64,000 bases of DNA. Source: Anaerocolumna cellulosilytica. GTDB taxonomy: Bacteria > Bacillota > Clostridia > Lachnospirales > Lachnospiraceae. Position numbers and translations under genes: made by a program. The notes under the pieces were generated by a model that searched no databases, was not told where the DNA came from, and saw nothing but the letters and a program-made list of their open reading frames with translations. Positions 29,411 through 37,479 of the stretch are shown here, one piece after another. The first letter of the stretch is position 1. Each line of letters starts with the position of its first letter. Location: contig NZ_AP023367.1 of assembly GCF_014218335.1 (NCBI RefSeq), positions 4,211,501 through 4,275,500 on the forward strand, written 5' to 3'.

Positions 29411-30376
29411 TCAGATGGGAACTAGTGTGGATTCTCTAATGACAAGGCTGTTCTCCAAGACAATTTCAAGGGGTGCCGATACCTTTTTTTCAATTAATTC
29501 AAGCATATATCTGGAAGCAGTTTCTCCCAATTGGTTTATAGGCTGACTGACGGTCGTAAGCCTTGGATACACCCATTCCGACATTTTTATATTATCATAT
29601 CCAATTATCTGGATTTCTTCCGGTATTTTAATGTTCTTACTATGCAGATAGTTCATACATTCAATGGCTGTCACATCATTCCAGGCAAAAATACCATCAT
29701 ATGCAGTAAGTATTTTCTCCCGGTCTGTTTTTATTATAGACTCAAAGGCTTTAATACTATAGGTAATTCCTCTCTTTTTCATAACCTCTTCAAAAGCTGC
29801 CTGACGTTCTTCTGCCGGACGATTATAGTCAGCACTGGTTAAATACAGTATCTTCTTGCAGCCACAAGCTATTAAATGTTCACTTCCAAGAATAGCCCCC
29901 TGTCTATGATTACTGATTACCGTTATCTTTTCACCCTGCTTTTCACTTTTTCTATCCAGAATTAACGTTGGGATATTGTATTCGAGTTCTTCAAATTCTA
30001 TGGACCCGGTTATAAATATAATCCCATCAAAGCAATTGCAAATTGCCATATTTAGATAATTTTGTTCTAACGCAATACTGCCGTTGGTATTACACAAAAC
30101 CGTCTTATAGCCATACTTCATAAAAGTCTGCTCTATGGTCTCAACTAACTGAGTAAAGAACGGATTGCTGATAGTTGGTATCATAAGCCCAATGGTATTG
30201 CTCCGGTTGTATTTCATAGCCCTTGCAATGGCATTGGGGTAATAATTTAATTCCTGACATGCCTTTTCGATACGTTTTGCTGCATCTTCACTAATATAAC
30301 TTCCCTTTTGAAAATACCTGGATACGGTTGAAGTCCCTACCCCGGCCAGTTTTGCTACTTCCTTTATGGTTGCCAT
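29411..30376 (-). CDS. LacI-family transcriptional regulator
   Basis: About 321 aa. The N-terminal HTH (MATIKEVAKLAGVGTSTVSR, residues 1-20) and the hinge helix are canonical, followed by a ribose-binding-protein-like effector domain with SNPFFTQLV near residue 70. I start at 30376, which follows GGGAGGAGAG; a longer frame would read through the operator. It is the first gene of the nucleoside operon, and its own operator covers the transcription start, so it is predicted to be autoregulated and to control the salvage genes, probably with ribose or a nucleoside as inducer. Confidence 0.93.
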   Translation of the reverse strand: MATIKEVAKLAGVGTSTVSRYFQKGSYISEDAAKRIEKACQELNYYPNAIARAMKYNRSNTIGLMIPTISNPFFTQLVETIEQTFMKYGYKTVLCNTNGSIALEQNYLNMAICNCFDGIIFITGSIEFEELEYNIPTLILDRKSEKQGEKITVISNHRQGAILGSEHLIACGCKKILYLTSADYNRPAEERQAAFEEVMKKRGITYSIKAFESIIKTDREKILTAYDGIFAWNDVTAIECMNYLHSKNIKIPEEIQIIGYDNIKMSEWVYPRLTTVSQPINQLGETASRYMLELIEKKVSAPLEIVLENSLVIRESTLVPI

Positions 30377-30391
30377 ACTCTCCTCCCAATG

Positions 30392-30405
30392 TGGTATCGT
30401 TACCA
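30392..30405 (-). promoter_or_regulatory. LacI-type operator
   Basis: TGGTATCGTTACCA is a near-perfect dyad around a central CG, matching the LacI/GalR operator pattern (arms TGGTA/TACCA). It lies 8 bases downstream of the -10 box and about 15 bases upstream of the regulator start, where bound protein would block transcription. Confidence 0.75.
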
Positions 30406-30412
30406 TACAATT

Positions 30413-30441
30413 ATCATAGTCTACGGCAAATTGTTTGTCAA
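30413..30441 (-). promoter_or_regulatory. SigmaA promoter of the nucleoside operon
   Basis: On the minus strand, TTGACA (30441-30436), a 17-base spacer and TATGAT (30418-30413) form a consensus vegetative promoter directly upstream of the LacI operator and gene. Confidence 0.8.
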
Positions 30442-30751
30442 TATTGATTTTGTATATTATTGAAAAAATATGTGTATTTATTACTAAGGTTAATAGGACT
30501 TATAAAGAAATATAATAAATGCTTCATAACAGGATACTTTGCCAATTATTTAACATTTATTTCTCACGCTTTCTGGATATTTTTTTCTGAATCACCAAAT
30601 TATATAAGTACCTTCATCCGGACATTAAAATGTATATTTATTACTTCTTTTGTCTTCATTAATAATTGTCGCTGTCAAAAGGAGAACCATTGCATTAGCT
30701 TAAGCAGGAATAATTAAAATGTACCGAGGACAAATTATTAATAGAAAAAAA
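30442..30751. other. AT-rich intergenic region, no gene seen
   Basis: This stretch of about 310 bases lies between the nucleoside operon promoter and the terminator of the GH43-like gene. It is AT-rich and contains a short plus-strand open frame with no convincing ribosome site or known family. I see no RNA gene or repeat in it. Confidence 0.6.
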
Positions 30752-30802
30752 CTGCTGTACTTATTAGAAAAATCCATTTCTAAACTGTACAGCAGCTTTT
30801 TT
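30752..30802. terminator. Terminator after the GH43-like gene
   Basis: CTGCTGTAC (30752-30760) pairs with GTACAGCAG (30787-30795), with inner TTAGAAA/TTTCTAA pairing and T runs on both sides. It ends just beside the stop of the minus-strand gene at 30801 and could act in both directions. Confidence 0.8.
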
Positions 30803-31751
30803 ACACTTCTCTATTTAACTTTAATTCGAATTCCTCATCTCTGTCACAGCATAATAGATTATCCTTAACATATAAGCGGGCAACGAATACACTGGCTCGA
30901 GATCTTTGATAATTTGCACTTAATTCATCCTTAATACGCTCAGCTGCCTTTAGCCCCGGATGAACAAAATAGAATATATATGCATTATCATCACACACTA
31001 CAATGTCTGCATGATGTCCAAGGTCATTGTCATCTGTACGGGTTCCCGCCTCATTTAGAATTACATGATTGCGTTGCCAGTTGGTATAATCTTCGGATTC
31101 ATAAACTGCCAGTCCCTTCCAGAAATCTGTTATCATCCATTTCTTACCTTGTAGTTCAAATACATTGGCTCCTTCATGAGGCACATCTGTAATTTCTGCC
31201 CCTAAGACTTCCCATTGATACAAATCTCTGCTGACTGCACTGTAGGTATGGCTGTCGTGGCATTCGTCCTTATACCACATCTTATACAGACCCGGTTCCG
31301 TCTCATAAACACATGCGTCTATGACACGGTTTGAAGATAACGGCAGTACGGATTCAAAGTTCCAGTCCCACATACTATCCGCGGTATAATGCACAATGTG
31401 CCGTTCCCAGTTCCAGTTGGTAGGTATTCCTTTTACATATGAAACATACATATGATATTTTCCCTGAGCATAGATTACTTCCGGTGCCCAAAATGTATTT
31501 TCTCCCGGCTCAAATTCTAGACCGGACAAAGTTCCCCGGTAGAGCCAGTTATAACCGTCTGTAGAAGAGGCTACTCCGATTTTTGTCCCATGAATGTTTG
31601 AAACACCTATACTGATACTAGAGGCTCTCCTCTGGGTATATAACATCCAAAAGGTTTTTTCCTCTCTGTTATATATTACCACCGGGTCAGTAGCCCCATC
31701 GTATACAGGATCACGATACAAGGGGGATGGAATTATTTTCTTATCATGCAT
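30801..31751 (-). CDS. GH43/GH32-type five-bladed beta-propeller glycosidase-like protein
   Basis: About 316 aa and cytoplasmic (no signal peptide). The sequence has propeller features: YDGATDPVVIYNREEKTFWMLYT near the N-terminus with a candidate catalytic Asp, then repeated blades such as WAPEVIYAQGKYHMYVSYV (about 90-108) with a Glu candidate, VIDACVYE, and HEGANVFELQGKKWMITDF. This resembles GH43/GH32-like arabinosidase or fructosidase families, but the exact family and activity are uncertain. I start at 31751 with AAAGGTGGT upstream. It has its own terminator and lies alone, upstream of the split subtilase gene but on the other strand. Confidence 0.8.
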   Translation of the reverse strand: MHDKKIIPSPLYRDPVYDGATDPVVIYNREEKTFWMLYTQRRASSISIGVSNIHGTKIGVASSTDGYNWLYRGTLSGLEFEPGENTFWAPEVIYAQGKYHMYVSYVKGIPTNWNWERHIVHYTADSMWDWNFESVLPLSSNRVIDACVYETEPGLYKMWYKDECHDSHTYSAVSRDLYQWEVLGAEITDVPHEGANVFELQGKKWMITDFWKGLAVYESEDYTNWQRNHVILNEAGTRTDDNDLGHHADIVVCDDNAYIFYFVHPGLKAAERIKDELSANYQRSRASVFVARLYVKDNLLCCDRDEEFELKLNREV

Positions 31752-32580
31752 AGCAGTACCACCTTTTATTATTTTCATAACGCAGACTAGAGTGTTAAAT
31801 GATTTTGCCAGCCACTCTCTGGTTAGAATCTCCTATACTATAGGTTATCCGAAAGCAGCTGAAAAAACTACTTGATATCAGTCAAATTCTTTGCAATATA
31901 ATTCATAAACACTAGAGCACGTATTTGTTAGGAATTTCATGAACACTGCCGCATATATTGAAGTAACCCTATTAGAAGGTTTTTAGACATGCCGGATGGA
32001 AAAATAGATAATCAGTTAAACTTAGCTTTAGATGTATCTGAACAGACTAGAGAAAAGACACTTGACTTAAATGTAGGTTATCAACCTGTTACAAGAACAT
32101 GGGAATTGATTGTTAAATATAGCGGAAATATTGCCAGAATTGCAGAAGAACTGGACTTAATTGTTGTTCCGCTGCAAAATGAGTATGCAATTATTACAAT
32201 AAGAGAAGATTTAATAGACCGCCTTTCTGACTATCAAGAGGTAGAATTTATTGAAAAGCCAAAGCGTATGTTTTATGAAGTGAACCAAGGAAGAACTGCT
32301 TCTTGCATTAATCCACTCCAGACTTCACAATTTAATCTCTTTGGCAGAGGTGTTATTGTAGGGGTGATTGATTCCGGTATTGATTATTCTCATCCTGATT
32401 TTCGGAACGAAGACGGTACCACCAGAATTTTAGACCTGTGGGATCAGACCATTCCCGGAAATCCGCCTCCAGGGTATGCTATCGGCACTTTGTACACCAG
32501 AGAACAGATTAATGAAGCGTTGGCACTACCCAATTCTATGGAGCGGCAGACTCTAATACCTAGTACAGATTTATCCGGGC

Positions 32581-32594
32581 ACGGGACACATGTA
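32581..32594 (+). repeat. attL core (14-bp direct repeat)
   Basis: ACGGGACACATGTA encodes the GTHV part of the protease His motif and recurs at the other element end. Symmetry of the flanking 12-bp arms puts the centre at the CA dinucleotide 32589-32590, a plausible non-palindromic crossover pair for a large serine recombinase. Confidence 0.85.
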
Positions 32595-32602
32595 CCGTGC
32601 CC

Positions 32603-32614
32603 GAATACGAAAAA
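32603..32614 (+). repeat. Subterminal inverted repeat arm, left
   Basis: GAATACGAAAAA lies 12 bases beyond the inferred crossover half and is the exact reverse complement of TTTTTCGTATTC at 42637-42648. Both arms lie the same distance from the crossover centre, as expected of the two half-sites of an attP. Confidence 0.8.
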
Positions 32615-34210
32615 TCAGAACCTCCAGTGAATAATGATTTCCTGATTCTTCTCGTCATCTTTATCTCCGATTTCAATGAAGTCTACGAACTCATTGACTA
32701 TCTCACTATTTAATGATTCAAAATCTGCATATTTGCGAATCAAATCCTTTTTCTTCTCCTTACTTTCATGTACAAGAAGCAAATCCTTAAGTTCCTTCTC
32801 TGTCTTATCCATATTTTGAGTAAACTCTAAAAGTTGTTGATTCAAGTTTTCTTTTAATAGCAGATATTCTTCTTGGGAAATTATCTGATTTGTCTTATCT
32901 ACATACAGAGATGCCAATGCATGTTTCGTTCTTCGCAGATTTTCATCTAACTTAGATAATTCCTGTCTTTTATTTTGATAAAGTCTGTTATTATCCTGTT
33001 CAAATGTAAGATATTCTTCTACTTTGTTAAATTGTAAATGCTCCTTTATCATGTACCTTATCTTTTCATCCAATATTTTAATAATACTAACGTATCCGAT
33101 AGCATGTGGGGAGCATTGCTCCTTTTTGGTTCTTTTATAAAGCTGGCAGTATAAACGAACATACTTTGTGTCACCATTACACCGGGTTAAAGTGCTGCCA
33201 CAGTCCTTACATCTTACTTTCCCCGCTAGTAAAGAAGCATGCTTTATGCCGTCTTCCTCTACAGTACGGGCATATCTTCTGCTTTTCCTTAACTCTTGTA
33301 CTAACGTATAGGTTTCTTTATCAACAATCGGTTCGTGGCAACCTGTAACAATTACCCATTCTGATTCCGGTAAATGAACCACCTTTTTACTCTTATAGCT
33401 GACTTTCTTTTCTCTGCCCTGAACCATATCTCCGATGTAAACACGATTGGATAGTATTTTCCGAATGGTGGATGTTCCCCAAATTCCGGATTTACCATAC
33501 CCAATGTCACTTGCAGGATTTTCATAATGAAACCCCTGCTTTTTTTTGTATTCCGTTGGAGTTATAATTTTTTCTTCATACAGCCTATCACAAATCTGCC
33601 GGTTTCCCAGCCCCTGTACCGCATAGGAGAATATTTTACGTACAACCCCTGCCGCTTCTTCATCAATAACCAGTCTGTGATAATCCGCTGGGTCTTTGCT
33701 GTATCCATAAGGCGCATAGGAACCAAGGAACTGACCTTTTTCCATCTTCGTTTTAAAGACACATCGGATATTTTCTGATAAATCCTCACAGTACCATTCA
33801 TTAATCAGTCCGTTAATTTGTCTCGCCTTTTTATTGCCTTTCACATTAGTATCCGCATAATCAGCTACACCTATAAACCGTATCCCAAGTACTGGAAATA
33901 GTCCATGAAGATACTTCTCCACCAATTCCATATCTCTGGTGAATCTTGATTGTGTCTTACAGATAATGGTATGAAACAACCCGTTTTTAGCATCCTTAAG
34001 TAAACGGTTAAAAGCCGGTCTATCACTGTCAAGTCCGGTATAATCATCGTCTACGTATACTTCATGAATGGCAAATTGATGTTCTATGGCATAGTCTACT
34101 AAAAGCATCTTCTGATTTTGTATACTGGCACTTTCATCTCCTTGGTTAAGCTTATCCTTATCTTCCTTTGATAGCCTGCAATAAATAGCTGCTTTTTCGA
34201 TACTTACCAC
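32615..34210 (-). CDS. Large serine recombinase (site-specific integrase/excisionase)
   Basis: This 531-aa protein has an N-terminal resolvase catalytic domain with nucleophile Ser14 (YCRLS) and DDDYTGLDSDRPAFNRLL (about 52-69), then the recombinase domain, a zinc ribbon (CKDC ... C ... C, about 335-370), and a coiled-coil region (about 390-490). This is the TnpX/TndX/SpoIVCA class that cuts att sites with a 2-base stagger. The stop codon lies directly against the left inverted-repeat arm, the normal position for such genes. A GTG start at 34210 is adopted; the purine-rich stretch AAGGGGTGG overlaps it, so the true start is uncertain. It is the obvious agent of element insertion and excision. 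Confidence 0.95.
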   Translation of the reverse strand: MVSIEKAAIYCRLSKEDKDKLNQGDESASIQNQKMLLVDYAIEHQFAIHEVYVDDDYTGLDSDRPAFNRLLKDAKNGLFHTIICKTQSRFTRDMELVEKYLHGLFPVLGIRFIGVADYADTNVKGNKKARQINGLINEWYCEDLSENIRCVFKTKMEKGQFLGSYAPYGYSKDPADYHRLVIDEEAAGVVRKIFSYAVQGLGNRQICDRLYEEKIITPTEYKKKQGFHYENPASDIGYGKSGIWGTSTIRKILSNRVYIGDMVQGREKKVSYKSKKVVHLPESEWVIVTGCHEPIVDKETYTLVQELRKSRRYARTVEEDGIKHASLLAGKVRCKDCGSTLTRCNGDTKYVRLYCQLYKRTKKEQCSPHAIGYVSIIKILDEKIRYMIKEHLQFNKVEEYLTFEQDNNRLYQNKRQELSKLDENLRRTKHALASLYVDKTNQIISQEEYLLLKENLNQQLLEFTQNMDKTEKELKDLLLVHESKEKKKDLIRKYADFESLNSEIVNEFVDFIEIGDKDDEKNQEIIIHWRF

Positions 34211-34285
34211 CCCTTATATAAATATTTACAAAATGGTGTGTAAGTTGAAATACTATAAATAGCATATCATAACACCTAGCATGAA

Positions 34286-34393
34286 TCAAATGGCACGCTG
34301 TTTATTTTTAATAATTCTTACGATGATTTTAGAAAGTGCTTTTTTCCTCTCCTCTTGTGGCTGATCCTTAAATACTTCCTTTACAATTAACAT
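34286..34393 (-). CDS. 35-aa basic small protein upstream of the recombinase
   Basis: A short frame starting MLIVKEVFKDQPQEERKKAL and ending in a basic IIKNKQRAI tail. GGAGGTGTGAG lies just before the ATG, a strong ribosome site, so it is likely expressed. It sits 75 bases upstream of the recombinase gene on the same strand and probably shares its transcript. I recognise no family. Its position would suit a directionality factor or a small regulator, but this is only inference. Confidence 0.55.
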   Translation of the reverse strand: MLIVKEVFKDQPQEERKKALSKIIVRIIKNKQRAI

Positions 34394-34465
34394 ACTCACA
34401 CCTCCTTAGCGACACAATTCCTTTCTAGAATATATTCGATTGATTTCTTGTCCTATCACATAAAA

Positions 34466-34498
34466 AGAAGCTGTTAACCGAATTACGTAACAGCTTCT
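34466..34498 (-). terminator. Hairpin terminator
   Basis: AGAAGCTGTTA (34466-34476) and TAACAGCTTCT (34488-34498) form a perfect 11-bp stem; the minus strand continues TTTTTA. It probably ends the toxin transcript coming from the right. Confidence 0.7.
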
Positions 34499-34510
34499 AG
34501 ATAGTAGTTG

Positions 34511-34605
34511 TATCAACTTTCAATAGAGTATACAAAATATAATTAAAGGGGAGTGTAATTTTATTTTTGAAACTGTATGACTGTATGCTCTATTGAAAAT
34601 TGATA
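34511..34605. repeat. 24-bp imperfect inverted repeat pair
   Basis: Arms 34511-34534 and 34582-34605 are reverse complements with two mismatches (core TTTCAATAGAG / CTCTATTGAAA) around a 47-base AT-rich spacer that contains AAAGGGGAG. It could be a small MITE-like insertion, or a structured RNA in the toxin 3' region. The stretch 34394-34975 otherwise has no gene; it also holds hairpins at 34466 and 34744. Confidence 0.5.
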
Positions 34606-34743
34606 GCAGAGAGGTTGTTCAATAAAACCACTCTTATTATATTTATGAAATACAACATTATAATGTGTTGCGGTAAGTCAGGTTATAATTGTGACAAATT
34701 AATATAAAGCAAAATTGATACCTGCCGCCTCGTATAAATACAT

Positions 34744-34780
34744 AGGGCAAGAATCCGTTACGACTAGCGATTCTTGCCCT
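34744..34780. repeat. 12-bp perfect stem-loop
   Basis: AGGGCAAGAATC (34744-34755) pairs with GATTCTTGCCCT (34769-34780). No clear T run follows on either strand. It is in the untranslated region after the toxin gene and may be a 3' protective hairpin. Confidence 0.5.
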
Positions 34781-34975
34781 TGTGTAATAATTATAACATA
34801 ACATTAAAAACTTTTGATACATTACTATATATATCATTCTTACGACTTTAATCAATAATTAATCTTGTTCTAAGAACTTACTTTCTTGGCATTAAAGTAG
34901 CATTTCCTATTTCTTTAATTATTTTAAATTCAGCAGTAAATTTGTTTGCTTTATTGCTAATGCATTAATTCATTA

Positions 34976-35878
34976 TTACTCTCTCACTATGTCCGGAATC
35001 ACTTCATATGAGTAACTTGTATTGGAAAGTGGCTGCTCTACTGGTTTTGTTGTATCATTTTTACGAATTTGTACATCTATAATTGTTTTTGTTCCATAGT
35101 TCGCAGTATAATTTCCTTTACCATAGACATATGCAGTATCTGAAGATACATATTCCAATTTTTCTTTTAACCATCTATTATCGTCGTAACTTAATACATC
35201 TTTTACCCAATCTCCCAATGGAATTGTCTTTTGCATAAGTTTTTTCGTAGAAATACTTCTATAATCTAATATTATTGTTCCTGAATACGTTGCAAGAAGA
35301 TCCACCTCTCCATCTGTATTCGTCATTGCTAATAATTTCGCGGTGACATATGCAGTTTCTCCATCTCCAACTAATACCGTCTGAGGAGAAATACTATAAG
35401 TCACAGTTTCAGTTCTTGTTTTAATTTCAGTTTTTGAGTAACCATACTCCATACTTACTTGTACACCTAATGTGAAAGTAAGAGGTATTTCATATTCAAG
35501 TTTAGTCTCCACACCTACATCGATAGAATGTGTAGTTTCATTTGTAGTAGTCTCTGCAACCGATTTAGAGAAAGTTGATGAAGTCAAATTTTGTGGTTTT
35601 CCGCTGTTATTAGCTAATTCATTTGTTCCCATATATAAATACTCATCTGCGACAATTGGTTCTTTGCGTTCTTTAATTGATAATATGATTTTATCTGCAG
35701 CTACAATAATTCCTGGATTGTAGTCATTATCATAGTCATTGTTTGTAAACTTATCTATTGTTTTAGTGTATGTGTCCTTACCAGTTTCGGGATTCCTGTA
35801 AGTAAGGAGATCAACTATCTCTTTGAGAACCTCATTATAATCTTTGTCTTTTGGTAATATTGTTCGTGTTTTTGCCAT
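34976..35878 (-). CDS. ETX/MTX2-family beta-pore-forming toxin
   Basis: This 300-aa protein has no signal peptide. The central region from about 105 to 175 (beginning TFSKSVAETTTNETTHSIDV, then EIPLTFTLGVQVSMEYGYSKTEIKTRTETVTYSISPQTV) has the alternating Ser/Thr and hydrophobic pattern of the aerolysin/epsilon-toxin/Mtx2 amphipathic hairpin and beta-strands. The following segment (VLVGDGETAYVTAKLLAMTNTDGEV) is also typical. Such toxins oligomerise and insert a beta barrel into membranes; some target insects. GGGGGAG precedes the ATG. It lies 39 bp after the 397-aa gene, so the two are co-transcribed. Lack of a signal suggests release by lysis or in a spore-associated form, which is inference. 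Confidence 0.85.
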   Translation of the reverse strand: MAKTRTILPKDKDYNEVLKEIVDLLTYRNPETGKDTYTKTIDKFTNNDYDNDYNPGIIVAADKIILSIKERKEPIVADEYLYMGTNELANNSGKPQNLTSSTFSKSVAETTTNETTHSIDVGVETKLEYEIPLTFTLGVQVSMEYGYSKTEIKTRTETVTYSISPQTVLVGDGETAYVTAKLLAMTNTDGEVDLLATYSGTIILDYRSISTKKLMQKTIPLGDWVKDVLSYDDNRWLKEKLEYVSSDTAYVYGKGNYTANYGTKTIIDVQIRKNDTTKPVEQPLSNTSYSYEVIPDIVRE

Positions 35879-35917
35879 CTATACTCCCCCTTGTATTAGT
35901 AGTAAAAGTATAACTTA

Positions 35918-37111
35918 TTATACTTGTTCTATTCTCAATGAGTCGATATATATCCCTGTATGTGATATGTATGAGAAAATTAATTCTGAATTCACTTCAT
36001 TATCCATCACAGTAAACACGGTACTTACTTCTTTAAATCCCTTATACTGATTTTGTACTGGAGGCAAATGATTTGTTGACTCTTCCAATAAAACCCTTTG
36101 ATTGAATTTGGAATCCAAGTTAATCCTAATTATACCTACTTCGTTTTCATTTTCTGGTTTTATAAATACTGTAAATTTGTACTTTGCTCCTTTTATAAAT
36201 TTATAAAATTTTATCAAAGAAATTAAACTTGGAGAAAACAAAGATATATTATCTGTTAAGCTATTATTTGAACCTTGTATAAATTTGATTTCAATAGATG
36301 GATTTTCGAAATATTCCCATTTATTTAAACTATTACTTTTAAAGGTTGTAATGTCAATAAGTTTTAATCTCACATCAAATGTTTTATAATGTTCAATATC
36401 ACTTGGAGTTTTTTCTCCATATTCATCCCAAACATGGATTGTAGCTTTTTGCTCACCAAGAAGAGAAAAATCTGGATTATTTAAGTATTTACTATTTACA
36501 TTGCCTGCATGACTTTTTACATTATATAACTGGTCAGGTTTAACAATTAGGTCAAGATTTGTTGTATATTCCTTTACGGAGTCTATTTCTAATACTGGTG
36601 CCTTTTCAAAATTAGTTAGTTGTCCCAATGTTTCTACAGAAGTATCACCAAATATATCATTTTCTCGATACCAAGCGCCATATTTTGACCAAGTGGCGTA
36701 TGCATAATTTATATTTATTTTTAATGGCATATTTCCTTTTGTATGTATATTTTCTGCTTTTTCTAAAGTTATTGTAATTGTATATTCATTTTTTTTGTCA
36801 TCAGGATGATAATTACACGATATTTTTAAGCTAGGATCTTGATTAGAAAGGAATTTAACCATGTTTACATAAGAATTACCTCTAAGCCTTATGTCTGAGT
36901 CTCCTGATGTGATTTCATCTATGTACTTATTTGCTTTCATTTCAACTTCTACTTTACTACCTTTTAAATATCCTAGCTTTTCTTGATTTAATTTAACCAT
37001 CATATCTTTTGTAAATTCAGTAGCGTGATTCCTAGCATGAATTTTAGCAACTGCATGTTTTCTTTCTACCGAAGCCCTAGAATCTATTGTAGAATCGTTG
37101 TTCTCATTCAT
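35918..37111 (-). CDS. Toxin-partner protein with C-terminal jelly-roll-like domain
   Basis: A 397-aa protein of unrecognised family in an operon with the pore-forming toxin. The N-terminus is charged and helical (about 1-60) without a signal peptide. The C-terminal 140 residues are beta-rich and end in IYIDSLRIEQV, resembling the closing strand of Cry domain III or CBM6-like folds (compare VYIDRIEFIPV). That suggests a carbohydrate- or receptor-binding role, but the link is weak. The start follows GGAGGAG seven bases upstream. It may be a binding component, chaperone or second toxin subunit. Confidence 0.7.
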   Translation of the reverse strand: MNENNDSTIDSRASVERKHAVAKIHARNHATEFTKDMMVKLNQEKLGYLKGSKVEVEMKANKYIDEITSGDSDIRLRGNSYVNMVKFLSNQDPSLKISCNYHPDDKKNEYTITITLEKAENIHTKGNMPLKININYAYATWSKYGAWYRENDIFGDTSVETLGQLTNFEKAPVLEIDSVKEYTTNLDLIVKPDQLYNVKSHAGNVNSKYLNNPDFSLLGEQKATIHVWDEYGEKTPSDIEHYKTFDVRLKLIDITTFKSNSLNKWEYFENPSIEIKFIQGSNNSLTDNISLFSPSLISLIKFYKFIKGAKYKFTVFIKPENENEVGIIRINLDSKFNQRVLLEESTNHLPPVQNQYKGFKEVSTVFTVMDNEVNSELIFSYISHTGIYIDSLRIEQV

Positions 37112-37244
37112 TTAAATCTCCTCCTAACTTTATTTATAATCTTCATAACTGAAACATATTTTAGATTCAGAATTTCACGTTTATGTTTAAATCCAATAAA
37201 TACCCTTATATGCTATTAATTCTTAGCACCTCCTTTTCTTGAAC

Positions 37245-37273
37245 TTTTTGTAACTTATCATAAGTTACAAAAA
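37245..37273. repeat. Perfect 13-bp hairpin upstream of the toxin operon
   Basis: TTTTTGTAACTTA (37245-37257), loop TCA, TAAGTTACAAAAA (37261-37273). T and A tracts on each side allow action as a terminator in both directions. It lies about 135 bases upstream of the first toxin-operon gene, so it may insulate it or act as an operator or attenuator. Confidence 0.6.
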
Positions 37274-37434
37274 CCTCTTTTACTACCTCTGGTGTGGTAA
37301 CACTGTGCTGAAAATGATTCTGCTCATCAATGGGTATGTATTGCACAGAACACTCCCATATACGTATTTTATATAAGTTTCTAATATTAGCTTAACCCAA
37401 ATAATACCATTTGTCAATATTTAACATTTTTTAT

Positions 37435-37473
37435 TATTATATCCTATGATTTGACAAATCATAGGATATAATA
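37435..37473. repeat. 39-bp perfect palindrome (19-bp arms, 1-base centre)
   Basis: The arms include ATCCTATGATTTG and CAAATCATAGGAT around a single A. It directly follows the 3' end of a truncated IS200/IS605 transposase on the minus strand, where the right-end hairpin of such elements is normally found. Confidence 0.6.
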
Positions 37474-37479
37474 GAGATT

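Larger units (their letters stand above)
31989..32630 (+). pseudogene. N-terminal half of interrupted S8 subtilase (Csp-like)
   Basis: Codons 1-202 encode the start of a subtilisin-like serine protease. The catalytic Asp is in VGVIDSGIDYSHPDF (about 127-140) and the catalytic His in SGHGTHV, whose last Val codon ends at 32594. The next codons (PCPNTKNQ..., stop at 32630) come from an inserted element and are not part of the protease. The remaining protease frame resumes at 42667. The start is supported by AGAAGG ten bases upstream. No signal peptide is seen, as in clostridial Csp-type subtilases. As it stands the fragment lacks the catalytic Ser and cannot be active. Confidence 0.92.

Noticed and set aside
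29402..29417. CATCTGAAATCAGATG palindrome at the end of the LacI gene
   Set aside because: Short stem overlapping the stop codon and without a T run; no regulatory role supported.
31900..31988. Possible sigmaK/sigmaE promoter before the subtilase gene (CATATATTG)
   Set aside because: The -10-like box is present but no matching -35 lies at the right distance, so sporulation control could not be supported from sequence.
34658..34855. 65-codon minus-strand frame in the element
   Set aside because: It overlaps a perfect stem-loop, has no ribosome site and its composition is not protein-like.
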